Shown here: piece after piece, positions 1 to 15,400 of the stretch | Numbering within the stretch: position 1 is the stretch's first letter | Layout: each line of letters opens with the position of its first letter | Origin: Lutraria lutraria | Taxonomy: Eukaryota; Mollusca; Bivalvia; Venerida; Mactridae | Length of the DNA stretch: 64,000 nt | Assembly (NCBI GenBank): GCA_964023205.1 | Contig: OZ026843.1 | Coordinates: forward strand, 9,839,093 to 9,903,092 | Direction of reading: 5' to 3' | Position numbers and translations under genes: made by a program | Notes under the pieces: model-generated | Database searches by the model: none | The model's input: the letters and a program-made list of their open reading frames with translations, nothing else | Told to the model about the DNA's origin: nothing

Positions 1-984
1 ATTGTGGGACCATTGTCTTTTTTATTACAATTATCATGTTGTTATTAATGCTGCATATACACATATGTATGTACGTGTTGTTTTGATTTATTATATTTTA
101 TACTTTCTTGTTCCCTTATTGATGCCATTGTCTGTGTTGATTGAATATGTTTGTTTTATTTTATTGATTCTATGGTAACGCCAGTCGTAGGTTTTCATTG
201 TAATGTCTCGGTACTAGCTTAAAGGAATTCAACAAGCCTAAAATACTGAAATGATTTTACCAACATGATTTTACCAACATGATTTTACATTTTAGAGAAA
301 ATGTCAGTTATTGTAAAAGTCGTAAAAGTTTGTTATCAGAAAAGTGATACTTTCCCTGTAACACCTGGACGTACTTCATAACGCCAATGATATATAGATA
401 ACAATCAAATTATAATTAAAATAACAATTAAAACCTAGGGAGTTATTCTTTAATATTCAACCGCAATAACAACTTAGTTTATACTGAGCGCCGTCAAAAA
501 AGATATCTTAACCGGCTTATAATAAAAAAAATTGTTCGCCATATTTACACACTGCATATTGACGTCTTGTTTTCTTGTTTTGCATTCCATTTTACCCAAA
601 CACGAAACTATCAACATTATAAACATGTTTTCTCAAACATATAATGTTGCCTCAACTATATATGGAGCATTTAGCTTGGGTCAGTAAAAATGGTGATTGT
701 CTTAAAAATATATCACAACAAATCATAACATAGCATTATCATAACATCATAACATTATCGAATCACGAAGTATAATTATTATATTGTCACATAATCATTT
801 TCTCTACCCAGTCCCGAACCTGACTTCGAAAGGGAGTAGGCCTACTGGTCTTGAAAATCGTTGTGTTTTCTTTGACAATGAGTTGAGAAAAAGATGCATT
901 TTGCATTAAATCTGACCTTTCATATCTACTTGCTCATAAAACTAACTCAGAATGAAAACGAAATTTTGTAGTTGTTTATAAATC

Positions 985-1130
985 ATCAGATTTGTTTGTT
1001 TGTTTGCGTTTTTACGCATAAAGATATATGGTCGGCAGCGTGGCTCAAACCCACGACCCTCTATCAGTGAGAGGTCACAGTGATTTGAAGTCAGAGACAT
1101 TAACCACTCGACCACGGAGGCAGGTCATAA
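985..1130 (-). repeat. tRNA-derived SINE, minus strand
   Basis: Read on the minus strand, the head starts near CCTCCGTGGTCGAGTGG (A-box-like) and contains GGGTTTGAGCC (B-box-like), the split pol III promoter of tRNA-derived SINEs. The distal end is a CAAA-repeat tail, seen on the plus strand as TTTGTTTGTTTG. No intact tRNA fold or anticodon arm is evident, so this is not a functional tRNA gene. Confidence 0.65.
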
Positions 1131-3348
1131 ATGATTAGAATCGTACTGGAGAAAGTCATACTTTAGAAAAGTTTTCTTTTTATAAAAAATCTCCTTAATC
1201 TAAGAAGTATCTATAGCAACCACAATTCCACTAGCCCATAAAAATATTGTGTCTTCACGAATATGTCTGTTGACAGAGCCATCATAAACTCACTGTTGTA
1301 GACAAGTGTCGACCAGCTTTTAACGTCTTGAGAACTAACGGGGACATAAATATGATTTATTGACCCGAAGAGAATATGCTAATAATAAACAATCAACCCG
1401 TACTAGATGGGTTTGATATACAGCGATCGTAGACTTTATCATCGTTCGTCATATAATATGTATTCAAAATGTAGTTACCGTTATTTAAGTAAACAATGTT
1501 TGCGTACTTTTAGGAGAAAAGTGATTTAATCATGTAGTCATTGTTTGAGAACATCAATATGAGACAAAAGATGATATATGATCGTCTATGACTTTCTCAT
1601 AGGTTGTATCATGTGTGCAGGGACAACACACATTGTACGAACATTCTGCGTTGTCCATAAGTTGGTTTGTTGTTGATAAACGATAAATTGGTGCTTTCAG
1701 AAATGTTGTTGTGTTACGTAATTGGATATATTTTTGTGAAATATGTGATTTTTAATTCATGGTTGAGGGTTTTCCATATGGTGTTAACTTTAAGACTTCC
1801 AAACAAGTGTTAAGTCGTTTTTTATTTAAGTTATTAATTAGCTGGGTAAATAAGAAATATTTATCTGTAACGATACATCTTGTGGTGTTGATACGGGATT
1901 GTGTTAAATGTCATGAAATTTAATTCATGATGAATATAAAATCAACCGTTTTTGTCTGAGATTCTTATAATGGGTTTTATTTTCTTACTGATCAGTTTAT
2001 TCAATGTTGCTAAAATTAAATTCGATAAAGACGTCACTCAAATGCTTTCAATGAACTAAATTTGCAGAATAATTTGAAGAAAAATTGAAACACTTAACTT
2101 TAAAATAAACTTCAAAAGATCTTAACCAAGTTCCATTATTTGATTACAATAGTCACCGATCTCTTTTCTGAAAAAAATCCTAAGTTTTTGAATACATCAG
2201 TACTCTTGACTCGGCGTAAAAATTGAACGTGAAACTACGGGAGTCGTCTAAGGTAAAACGTATATCCGTATATTTCATTTACAATTTAATAACATTCGCC
2301 TGTAGAAATTAAAGCTCTCTTAGTTATGTTGTTGTATTAATCGCTCGACTCTTTTCTTAGTTTCAGACCATTGGGAAATTAATTGAAATATTGTGGTGTT
2401 AAAAACGTTTACAATGAAGAGACTTGAAATTCGAGTGGGTGGAGGTTAGCACAGTAGGTGTATCTAACGTTATGAGCGACAGGTAAACACGAATCTGTGG
2501 TGACTTAGTGTACCACCTATGTAGTAGTTTTGGACACTTAAAAGCCGCTTAACAGAAATAGGTGGAGCCTAGCTAAATAATGTGTCAGTCTATAAACGTG
2601 TTGAGCAGTGCCCATCGGGTACCGAGTGGTCTTTCGTGAAATAAATGGCCGTCAAGAAGACGTTTTGATGGGTAATATTTACATATGAGTTGAGTGTAAA
2701 TTTATCAGCTATTTGGCGTGACTTTAAGGAGGAAATTGTCTAAGCTGATAGTTGACGTCTTATGTGATTTGATCTATCTGGAATCATTGACATAAACTAG
2801 GATGAAGACAAGACGGCGACCATTTGGTGACCAAGCATACATAAACTGGCTTAAGGGAGTAAAAGACTGATACACTGTTATAAAGTCTACATTTTGTGAC
2901 GAGAAAAAAACTTCTGATGAAACTATTTGATTGATGTAAGCAAGAGTAATAAATTGCTTAACTGAAATTATTTTATTTATTGATGATTTTTTATAGATTT
3001 AATGGACTTGTTAGAATATTTTACTATCGTTATTTTTTGGAATACATAGATGTATTTATTTTGATTACATCATTTGTTGGAATTTAATTGTCTATACAAA
3101 CAACTCAATCATTTTCTAAAAATCGAAGAAATTCGAGTTTATTCGGATTTCTGGAGTGCTATAGATTAATACTTTAAACCATAAGTGAAAATTCGAAAAA
3201 AACTGAGCAGTCTGATAACGATATTTTAACCCGCTGTTGAGGTCGGACGAAATGATCCTTGCAACATAAATTTCAATTTTACATTATTGTCAAGGATTCG
3301 TTAAAATAAAAGTGGGTAGTGTGAAAAAAGTGTTGAAATCAGTGATAT

Positions 3349-3355
3349 TATAAAT
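3349..3355 (+). promoter_or_regulatory. possible TATA box of hh
   Basis: TATAAAT lies about 57 bp before the hh ATG at 3412. The position would suit a short 5' leader, but in AT-rich DNA this motif is common and no initiator or transcript evidence is available. Treat it as a candidate only. Confidence 0.2.
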
Positions 3356-3411
3356 CGGGAAAAATCTGTTAGTATCTGTTACTTAACTTCGCTGATCTTT
3401 CTCCAAGCGGA

Positions 3412-6400
3412 ATGTTCTCCGTTCAATTGCGTCGCTACATTCATTCTGTTACAATCGTGCTAATTATATTTACGGAATATTCAGAACAATGCACTTCGCA
3501 GATTCGACCGTCTCGTACCAAATTCAGACGCAATAAGTTCACACCTTTTGTGCATAAACAGCATGATCCGAATGTGTCAGAGTTTGCCATCGGTGCCAGC
3601 GAGCCGCCCGACGGACCAATCAACCGAGCAGACCCTAGGTTCAAAGACTTGGTAGAAAATCATAACCCAGACATTATCTTCAGAGACGAGGAAAGGGATG
3701 GTTCCGACAGGATTATGACTCAAGTACGTATTTTTTTTTTACTTGCCTTTTTTTCATCTTTCTTTTCAGGCTTTTAGCATGTAAGTATCTTATCAAGGAA
3801 TTATTGAATCATAGTTTAGTGTGCGTCAGTATATCTGCACTTGAACAACCTGATGAATGATTTAAAAGCTTTTTGGCTGATATGATACCTTTTCCAAATA
3901 ATTATTTTCAGGTTTTTTTTTTAGAAACTATATGTGAGTTGTTTACGAGTATATCATTGACGTATAGTATCATATTTGAAGTCCCTTCTTCGACTGACGT
4001 TTAAAAGATAAATTAAGAAGTATTTGTAAATTTGTTGTGAATTCATTTCAAATGTAAGTAACTGATCGTATCTAGGGCCAAATACCTTTAAAACAACATA
4101 CAGTTCAATATGAAATCTGATGTCGAATATTTTTATTATCAGCGAAAACATCAAATTTCAGCATAAATTTCGTCCCAATTGTATGAATAACATTCAATTT
4201 CCTGGACCGATTTTCCTTGGCAATACATTTTACTGATTTCTTCGCCATCTGTTAAATAGAACAATATAACATTATATTAACTCCCAAACCCAAACAGTAG
4301 AATCTTTTAGTTCGTTTATTGGTGTCTTAACCTATTGATATCTGTTTGATTAATGCTTACGTGCGCAGCCTTCAGTGTTCAGCAAGTGTACATATAAAAT
4401 ATGGAATTGCAGCACCGACTCCGACAATTACACGCTTGTATAACTGGCAAATTCCAACTATATTTAACATCTGGCGGAAAGTGCCTAATATACTTCAACT
4501 ATTGCATTCTCGACATATTGAGAGCGATGTAACAACCTTTGTCTTCAAGGCGACCCCATACAGTGTGAAATACACCCAGTACATTCTGATCACGTAAATA
4601 GTTCTAAATCCAAACATTATCGCTACCTTGCTTGTTGTCGATACCGCTAATTCACACTTTGATCTGTTCAAATTATGTAAAATTCAACACTTGGATGAAC
4701 GCAGAAAACAAAAGAAGCATTGCAATTGCTAATGAGAACATGGGTAATTATTGGAATCTAGATGTTAATTATGGATAAGAGATAGCAAATTGAGGGAACG
4801 ATACGTGTTTAGATAGTCTGGTGCGAAAATACCACCCGCATACTTTTTTCTCTGTTCACTTGAGTGGTTTATCATGAACAATCAAGTGTATGCTGTGCGT
4901 ATACATTGCGTTATGTTTAAATGAATATCTAGGCTTTTTCTACTCGAAGTAACTTTTCTCCCGTTATTTTCTTCTACGTTTTCTATCTAAATAGCTTCCC
5001 ATTTTTTACGCTCTCCCAGGTGAGAATAACAGAAATGTGCGACTGATGAAAACAATTAAGTTAGAATCTTATTTAAGTTATTTTCATTCTACGGAAAAAT
5101 AATAACAAACAGTTAAATACAAACATTCTATCATTTCAGATAAAATCAAGTTGTTTCCGACAGTGATTGGTTAATGATGTGTTAAGCACATTTCTCGTTT
5201 ATTTCATGTATTTAAAAACATCAGAATGAACTGTCATTATAAGAACTAAGTTATGTAGTTCCATGTAGCTCGTTCTAAAACTCGTTTAAGGAACACTTAT
5301 ACCAGTTTTAGAACGAGCTACATGGAACTACATAATAAGTCATTTATTGTTATTTAAACTTAAAACGAATTTCAATTCTTACTTTCAGTATTTTGCATGT
5401 TTCGATTTCAATTTTAGCTAAATGAAGGTCCACAGTTTTTTAAAATTCATATTAAATTTGAAACAAGATACATCTTACAATGGCTATATCAAAGACTGAA
5501 TGAAAGATTTCTGTCTAGTCAATCTGGTAAAAAACAATTAAAATGATAAAAGTTAAATCGATGCTTTAAATAACTTTTATCTACATCTTTTTAGATTTAC
5601 TCTGTTTCTGTGTTTGAAATGAATTATGATTACTTCACAGCTTTTTCTCTCCTTTTTTGATGTGATGCATTTTAAAATATAATGTACAATTGTATGTTTT
5701 ATAAAAATGACGGACAATCAACGATCTTATAATCATTTTAAAACTGACCATTGCGTCTGTTTCTCGCGGAACCGTAATATTACATAATTGGGTATACCGT
5801 GGATGGTTGTCAATGAATCAATTGAGCATAATTTCTTTTTTTTTCATGGTGTTATTTTATTTTAACTCAATGTGTGTTCATGTATCCACGTGACACTAAG
5901 GTTACGCTGATTATCATATAAATTAAAGGAGTGCCTTACGATTCTAGGGTTCACTACTTACTTAATAGTGTGTTCTGTTGTTACCTTCCTCAATCTAATG
6001 TACGTCAAGTGTAAGCATTAACTATGGATGTAGAACTCGATATTGGGTAGGTCCGATAACGTTCAGGTTAAAATTCTCCGAGTTGCCTGGAATTGTTCGT
6101 TTTGCTTTTAATCAGCCAACAGATGAATGCTATCACACGTATATCAAATAACATATGGTCAGTTTTATTTCTCCAATCACAAACAAAGTCTGAACAATTT
6201 TAAACGGTTACTTGAAAATTGATCCAAATCTCTAACATTTAATACCAGACTTATAAGGAAGAAATCACGTCTCAATCTATTTCATGACAAAAAGTTTGAC
6301 TCGCGAATAAATTGCTATGGAATTACTTGCGGTAAAATATGTTTTATTTGGAGGTTTAATTTCTGTTAATTTAACATGAACTCGGGATACTATAATGCAC

Positions 6401-9400
6401 TAAATCAACTTACATATATGTAGGGTTGTCTTGTATATTTTAACACCTAGTTGTGAATGAAATCGTTCTGACAAGTGTTAAATACTTGTCGTCTGATAAG
6501 AATATACCCATCTAAATAATATATGCGTGTTTCTGCCCCTTTTTCTCTCTTAAAAAATGTCCCCGATATATCTAAGTACATAAGAATATTAAAGCAAACG
6601 AATTTTAAAGATGGTATACTACTTATACATGCCTTTATGTTATGTTTAACATACGCGATTAAAGTATAAAGAATGTGTTTCATGTAAATGGTCCGACGTG
6701 AAGAATACCATAAAGATACAGTTCGCTATATTGCCCGTCAATTTTTAACGTGTATTTACCCGCTTCTGAGTCAAATTAGATTCTACAAACATAATCTAGT
6801 CGCAACTTCTTGAATTATCGTCTGCAAATGTTCTCGTGTTATTATCAATGTCTCGTATGCATCTGAATCCATATTACCATTACTGACACAATACGGATTC
6901 TTACATCATATAAAGTACAGAAATTACAATAGAAAAAAAAACAGATATTACAAGAGACACTGCAAATAAAGCACTGGATTGTATGACTTTATTCAGGTCT
7001 GTAAAAATATGGATCTAACAAGCAATATTGTTTTTGTCTGAGTTTATATACAGTCTGATGGTATATTGTAATTCTGATTTCATACAATCTTGAATCTTCG
7101 CCATTACTTGTCAATGCCATCCAATAATTATAAATGTTATTAACAAACTTAGTTAATTTGCTAAAGAAAGAGAAATGGCGAGAGAGCTTTTGATTTTGTA
7201 CCTTAGAAAACCGTCCGCATGATACACGATTTAAAATTATTTTACAAGAATCGTACAGTCGTATTGAGTTTTTTTTCGTAAGGAATGTTTGTTAGTCATA
7301 GTTGAATGTTACAATCGTACTTAATATTACTTTTTATATGTAGACAAGATTTCAGAAGCTTTAAGAATACCTCATCTTTATTTCTACTTAAACAATACAC
7401 AGTGTTTGACACAAAGTTCGATTTATTTCCAAGAAAAGAAAATACCGTTACTTTATATTCTAGAATTTCGTCGATGAAATATTCCACGTGTGTCTGTAAA
7501 TTGTATAGATCTATAAGCCGAAATTCTGCTTGATTCCCGCAAGATTCCTGAATGAAATAAAAAAGTACCCGGACTGATAGGCCGCCTACATGAAACATGT
7601 ATTCACCATTGCTCTTAATTATGAGGTTTATTTCAAATTTTGATAGGAATGATATATTTAAGAGACTCGCTAATAACTCTGTCAAAAGAAATTGCTTTAC
7701 GACTCCGGTACTCAGTAACGGGGAAACAGAAAGTTTAGTTCATTCGTTTAATTTAGTATGCATTGAAGAATTTTAATTCCTATTTCTTTGGCTAGAACTA
7801 TTTCCGTTTCACGTAATAAAACTATATTTAAAAAAGAACTCTACGTGAGTTTGAGTTTCATTTATTTGCCCGAATTGTTCGTCCGTTTGTCTGTAAAAAT
7901 ATCAAATACGGAAGTAATGAACAGCAATTTTGTGAGGTCATATTTTGGTTATATAAGCATTCTATTGTTTTATATTATATATTCTTTCTACATCCATTTG
8001 AGTGTAACATAACTTCATCCATACAGTCTTTAGGAGTTTAGGAATTTTATTCCATGTAACCATGACCAGTTGATATTTTATTGAAGCCGTTCAATATTGT
8101 AGACTGTGTTGGCCAGCATGCCATAAAAATATTTGAAATATTTTCAAATACAAACAAAATAAAAATCAAACAGATATTTACGGGAAGGTTCACGTACATT
8201 AGAATTGTAGGAGAACTATCATGTATACTCAATTAACCGACGATGTGATGGCTTACGTCGAATATGCAAATAAAGATGTTGTCAGACCGTGCAATACATG
8301 TGGCTTCAATTATGATTAACCTCCTTACAGAAAAAAACACAGTAATCGAATTGGCTAATTAGTATTTTCATCTCCTTAACAGCGTCACGTCTCTCGGCTC
8401 ATTTTTTTCATTGAATCTGTCCAGACCTATTTAACAATTAAACTTGTGTTCATATAAAAGCTTGTTGAACACGGAACGTTACTTTGAGGAGTTTTCGTGT
8501 TAATGTTCAACCCCTTTGATATATTTTTTGGAAACTTTTCTGAAATAAGATATTTGCGGGTGAAGTTTATTTGCGCGATAAAGATACAAGAATCATGTAC
8601 GATGTCTAAGTATTGTTACAATTAAACACTTTCTTAATCGCTTTTTTGAACTCTTTATAATTCTATTAACCCAAACGTTTGACCGTAAAATTTTATATTT
8701 AGTGCCGAAACATTTCAGTCGTCAAATTTTGCGGTAGATCTTTATCTATAAAATAGAAAAGTTGTCCATTTTTTTTTGAAAGCGAAAATCCTGTTAAACT
8801 GAGACTAAGAGTAAATAATTTATCGACAAAGGTCAGATTTTTATTTCCCAATCTTAGGAACAAAGAACTTGTATTGTTACAAGTTAATCTCATATTTGCG
8901 TGTAATAGTTCAAACGGTTAAGTTGGCGGTCTAAATAATTTCAATAAATAATTAGATGTTTAGTCTACATCGTACTAAAAATTTGATAGGATCTTAAAAG
9001 AATTAAAGAGAAATTTTACCTGAAAGCCATCATGGTTGTATAACGGACATTTGTGGTCAGCCCAGGCCAATAGTTTACACTGTAACTGCGTAAATGTGTT
9101 GAAGTTTTACGTTGAATTTAACAAAACATTTGTAATAGGTATAATGTATAAATTGTACCATTCAAAACATTATCGCAATAATCATTTAGAATAAATTAAT
9201 TATATTAAGTTAATTATACTTAGCTGTCCTTAAAAATGTTAATCATGTAAATGGTAACATTTTAAACTTATGTGAGTCGAAATATTGTGACTTCTGGTGG
9301 AATTATGTATTAATGAACAAAAGATATCACCGAATTTTAAGATCACTTAATTTGGTTTTAATTTCTTAATTACTGACTCAAAACAAAAACAACCAATTAT

Positions 9401-12400
9401 GCATCGTAGAATACTTATTTATATAAACAAATAAGTTCGTTATAGCTTTGTAAATAAATAAAGCATGACTAGCTTTCATCTGAAGAAATACGCTGAATAA
9501 TACAGTTAATAAAATAGCAGATTTAGTCGTATTTAACAACTGAATATATGTCTCAGTTGGAAATTGCTTAACTACTCCGTAATTGACGTTTCATTATCAC
9601 AAATAAGACTTGAACAATGAGTACAGTCCTCACCAGACATCACGAGCTAAAATTAAGATGTATGAAACACTTAAACGTGAAACGTTTTATTTAACTTTCA
9701 ACTGAAACATAAAAAGTACAAACTTTTAATGTATTGCAAAGGAATGAGTTTGAATTCACACCAAGGATTCAGCGATAAAAATATTTTAATCGTAAACAGT
9801 GCGAAATTACCAAATATTGACACGACATCACAAACTGGCGTTTCCCTTAGTTTTAAGACATTCGTGTGAGATTGAAGTGTTTTTACGATTTTAAGTTAGT
9901 TTTGTGATTCTTAGACGCATTTGAAGCACAACATTGCACCGGACGTATTGTACAACAGATCAGGATATGCACACAAGAATCCCACTTTGTGGTCTCTAAG
10001 TAGTGCAACTCTTGTCTAAATGATGATGCAGACGAAGTCAACTATCTAATTAATTATTTTCTACCGTAGTACAAATGGTTTATACGCCACACAATCTCGT
10101 GCACCGAGTCTTTTGCTAAGATACATAATTTCATACGGTATATACGCAACAACTATTATAACCATATAGAGAATTCTGTAGCAAGCATTATGAAGAAGCT
10201 TCAAGAACTTCTATTAAACAATCTATACTTGAGAGAGAGAGGGGGGGGTGTTTGCGTAGACATCTTTGTATTATTGAACACACTAGATCCAGAGAGGACA
10301 AACGAACAGACTATCGTAGATATGACTAATCTTTGAGAAGAGGCAACAAGCACGTGATAATTATTCTGATAGGAACGCCATTTACTGTGTGTCGTATGAC
10401 AGACGATTCAACCCATATGTCATGTGTACTATAACTATCTCATACCATCAATACATTTGATATTTCACAGAACGGTCTTTTCACATACGATTATACCTAA
10501 AAAGAAAAGAATTGCGATTTATTTGAAATTGACGCCATTATTAACCGTAGAATCTGTGAATACATAATACACATGAGACAAGAATCACAGGTTGGAGAAG
10601 ATGAAAATCGAATTATTTAGTCACTATCATTCCTTTAGTCTAGACTTATAATATCCTTACTTCGACGATCAATGGTCTGAATACATGCAATACCTCACTC
10701 CAAGACTGGAAACAAACATTCAATATCAGCTTCAATACATCTTATGTCCACCAGCCAAAAAAAACGAAATCAGCCAAAAAAACTTTATCAACAAATCGTC
10801 TTTGAGGAATCAGCATTACGGCTAATACACCTTTATTTATACTAAAATAGCATAACAATAAACACTCCGTTATTTATACTAAAATAGCATACAATTGATA
10901 CTCCGTTATTTATATTAAAATAGCATAACAATAAACACTCCGTTATTTATACTAAAATATCATTATGATTGATACTCCGTTATTTATACTAAAATATCAT
11001 TATGATTGATACTCCCGTCATTTTACTAAAATAGCATAACAATTGTTAGTCTGTTATTTATATCAAATATCATTATAATTAACACTCCGTTCTTTTTACT
11101 CAAAATATCAAAACAATTGATACTCCGTTTTTTATACTAAAATATCATTTCGGCTAATACTCAGTTATTTATACTAAAATATCATTAAAATTGATACTCT
11201 GTTATCCATACTAAAATATCGTAATAATTTATACTCCGTTTTTTTTATACTAAAATATCATAACAATTGATACTCCGTTTTTTATACTAAAATATCATTT
11301 CGGCTAATACTCAGTTATGTATACTAAAATATCATTAAAATTGATACTCTGTTATCCATACTAAAATATCATAATAATTTATACTCCGTTTTTTTATACT
11401 AAAATATCATAACAATCGATGCTCCGTTTTTTATACTAAAATATCATAACAATTGATACTCCGTTATTTATACTAAAATATCATTACGGCTAATACTCCG
11501 ATATTCATACTAAAATATCATTTAGGGTACTATTCCGTTATTGATACTAAAATATCATAAAAATTGATACTCCGTTATTTATTAAAAAATATGTTTACGT
11601 TTTTAGTTAGTTCACTTAATTTGAAAACATGTATATGATATACAAGAAAATATCAGAATATGTGGCTTCCATTTCGACACAGCCTCAAGCCATGGCTCAA
11701 GTCATGTAATAAAGTATCTGATCTGTTCTATTCCTAAAAGCATTACTTGAAAAGTGAGGAATATGATTGGAATCTTTCTGATGCGTTACATCATGAGTCT
11801 GTTATCATTCTCTAGATTTCTAATTTAACATTTTATGAGAATGCTCGTGTTTTTAGTATCATTTAGTGCGCATCGTTCTTTTCATTCTTAGATTTCCCGA
11901 TTGACCAATGTCACTACATTTGTCTTGAAGATTTGACGCCTGTATCACACCTAAAAAATAAATACTAACTGTTCATCGAACGTGGATTATCAACCATTCT
12001 AAAGATCTCCAGTATGAAAGTAGTTACCTGTGATGAAAATCTGGTCGGCACAGGTGTTTTATCGGAAAGTAAATTGAAGCTTGAACATATTTTCATCCTT
12101 AAAGAATTTTATAAAATTAAATGATTATAATTAAAACATTGGTTCTATACAACTTTTACCGATTTCATACTGCCAATGGCTGGTAAAAGTTATCTTAGAA
12201 GATGTACTGGAAGCTGATCATTTAGTCGAAAACGTAGAAATACCAGGTATTTACCTTGTCGAAGTGACTAAAGCTATGATTCAATACGCCATGCCGATTA
12301 AATAAGAATTTCTTAAAAAATAAATTATGAATACAAAAAAAATCGTCACCAATGATAAACCCATCGGTATAACTATGTCATTCTTAACATGCAGACTTAC

Positions 12401-15400
12401 ACCACTAAATCAATTTCAGATAAATTCATTTATTCATATTTGTTGTCAGTGTTTCCAGGAGTTAACATGCAGGCTATTGTTGTTGATTAATGTATTGTCA
12501 GGGTGTATAATACAGAATCAATGGTCCACAAGTCTGTCCTTCTAATACCAACAGTACAATAATCAAAGACACTGCCAAGAAATGCTAAAGGAAATATACT
12601 GTGATATTATCTAGCAATGTATTGATGCTGCAACAAAAACCCTCGGCAATGTCCAGCTTTTTTCCAGAATTGTGCGCTGACCAAATGTCTGTGAATTAAG
12701 CCTGTTTTACCATCTTCCCGAGCAGACCACACATGATAAGATATTTGTCAGATCGTGCTGTCTAGCTTGTTCGTCTTCTGAATGATATAAACTGCCGACA
12801 TATTCCGAGATGAAACTTGGTTTTGGAAGAATATTAATCTAATGTATAATGGCCGGACCAGCATTTGGAGAAATATTCATTCAATTCATTGAGCAAATTG
12901 TCATAGAAGTTACTTCGTATATAATTGATATCACATGGCTATGATGCAAAAAATGCAGATGCAGCTATGCCGTAACAAAAATAAATTACGATGAATTTAT
13001 CGACATCAAGCCACAAATTAATCGGTTCAGTGTATATAAAAAAAACTTTTTTTGTTTTTTATTTCGTTTTCTTCAGCACATTTCTTCTAAACAACAATAA
13101 GACATTTCCTTTTTGATGAATTCACAATTCAGTATCAGTACAAATCGAAAAGTCTTCAGAAAATGGACCGATGCATAATGATGATTTATTTCGTATCGTG
13201 GGTGTTTTTGTGAAAACTATGACAATGTTTCAGGTTGTAAACAGACCAGTTTTATGTGAGCTTAAAGGCATAAACTTTAAAACGATTTCAAGGCATGAAA
13301 TGTCTGTGGTTTATGATATATACAAACATGTGAGTCATGATCTCATAAACCAGAGACATTGTCAATCTATATAACTATACATGTCAATCATATTGCCTAC
13401 AAAGTGCTCGTAATTGTAATAGGAATATCGTACTGTCGAAAAGGTTTTGACTTTCCCCTAACACCGCGTATTTGCTACTGTTCGTACATACATTATTTTC
13501 AAGGAAACAATTATCATTTGAAGAGTGAGTGCGCGTCTGCAAAACCATAAAATTTGTACGCACCTTGTAAAAACAAATTGTGTGGCAATAAAAACTCGTA
13601 CAACTCAAGTTAGCTCTGTAATTGACTGTAGCGGATCCACTTGTGAGCTTATAAGAGGTATTTAGACAAGTTTGGAAACGGAATTCGAGTGAAATTCAAT
13701 AATTTATGGTTACATTGCGTTTTGGGTTATGAATCATGGACGATAAATTTTGAAATTAACTCCATATTTTGTTCGTACATTTTACAGTAACTGATAATTG
13801 TATTGTTTGTTATGGCAACTTTAAATCCGAGTTAGAGATAGTTTTATTATATAGGTTATAATAGACAAAAAAGATATAAACCTCTTTTCGAGCAGTGAAA
13901 GTTACCAAATTATGTCAGAATGACCGGTACAGGTATTTTTAAGAGTACGTAGGCCAACATCAACTAGTAGTTCACAATATAATAAATTTTTTTATTTACC
14001 TGATTCCTAGGAAGGCATATTAAAACTGGAAGTCAAACTCAACTTAAATTCATTGTCCCGAATACGCCTGGTCAAACTTTGAAGTACCATTTTTACAAGT
14101 ATTCATAAATTGTGACCTAGTATAATTACAAAGACATTGGATGTGCATAATTGTACATCGTTGTAAATGATAGTCTGTGTTAATTTAATTTCACCTTTAA
14201 TACATACATATTAGTATTCCAAATAACCTTGATAAGGAAAATTTAATATAGTTTTTTTTTTTTTTTTGTAATATTTTTGTTTTAAAGGGAATGTTCTTAG
14301 ACATGATCCCAGGTTCCGGATCCCCACGTTAAAATCGTACAATTTGCCCTTTAATGCTTCTTTTTATTTATTTGTGTTTTATGCTTTAAAGTTTTCCTGG
14401 ACGGTATGCTAACCAGTATTAACTTTTCCTTCCACTAGGAATCGGCAGCTTCTCCCCATGTGGAGGAAAATCGATATTATTGTCAAATTTTCATGGAAGA
14501 TTATGACTTGCCGCCACCGAAAATCGAACCTGTGTCGCCAGGTTACTAATCAATCCAGCGCACAGACCACTGGACCACGACTGCTGCTTTAATACTTCTA
14601 AAATCTGATCAAATTCTTCTTTAAAGTAAAAATCAAATTGTTACGTGATCAATAATTCGCTTCACTGGATTACTGGAAATTGAAAAAGTAAACACTTCTG
14701 ATAGCTTTTGTAAATATCTCTATCTGGTCATTTTGGTCAAGTAATCGATGGACAGTGGGTTATATATAAATTAGAAGATATGAGACATTATACAAATATA
14801 CTTAAAGTATACAGAGAGAATTGGCCACTGGACGACACTAGACTAGTCGTATTAGCAAGATAAATGGCTACTCATTCTATTTACGATGTCGATTTTTCTT
14901 TTGTGTTTAAAATAACACGATTGTAAAATGATTAAAATGAACAAACACTAGAGCCTAGTAGAATGAAAATATTTGACGAAAGTGTCTAAGTCGATAATTG
15001 ATTTTCTGTTTACCAAAAATATTGTGTATTTGCTTATGTATTTGTGAACGGCAAATTTGATTGAAGTTTTCATTTTAGTTTAAAAATCAAATACTTTCTA
15101 ACGAAATTCCATGGCTCGATATTTTAATTGCCTATTGTTGTCAAGGATATTCCAGTGGTGATTTAATTAGATGTATGATAAGCTAAACAGTATTGAAGTA
15201 CACGTAATGTTTTGATAGATATTGTAACATCGTCTAGCCAATTCATTGTTATATCTGCAACGTCTCCGAATATCGCCGTGACTCTTTCATCTCTAATACA
15301 TAAAAGGGACGACCACAAGGAACATCAACATACATACGGCTACACAATATCATCCTGAATTATCCCTACAGCTTTGATGGTCAAAATCATATCGCTACTT

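Larger units (their letters stand above)
1..3411. other. gene-free flank upstream of hh
   Basis: No coding exon is supported here. It holds one SINE (985-1130) and otherwise AT-rich single-copy-looking sequence. A patch at about 2405-2760 is visibly richer in G and C than its surroundings and could be leader or regulatory DNA of hh, but nothing recognisable marks it. Confidence 0.5.

Noticed and set aside
1021..1130. Possible tRNA gene on the minus strand
   Set aside because: A- and B-box-like motifs are present, but there is no cloverleaf with anticodon arm, and a CAAA tail follows; it is a SINE.
7296..7685. 129-codon minus-strand frame in hh intron 1
   Set aside because: No recognisable domain, low-complexity AT-driven composition, overlapped by a frame on the other strand; not enough to call a gene.
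10815..11589. CRISPR-like regular repeat array
   Set aside because: Units are contiguous and degenerate with no unique spacers; a eukaryotic minisatellite.
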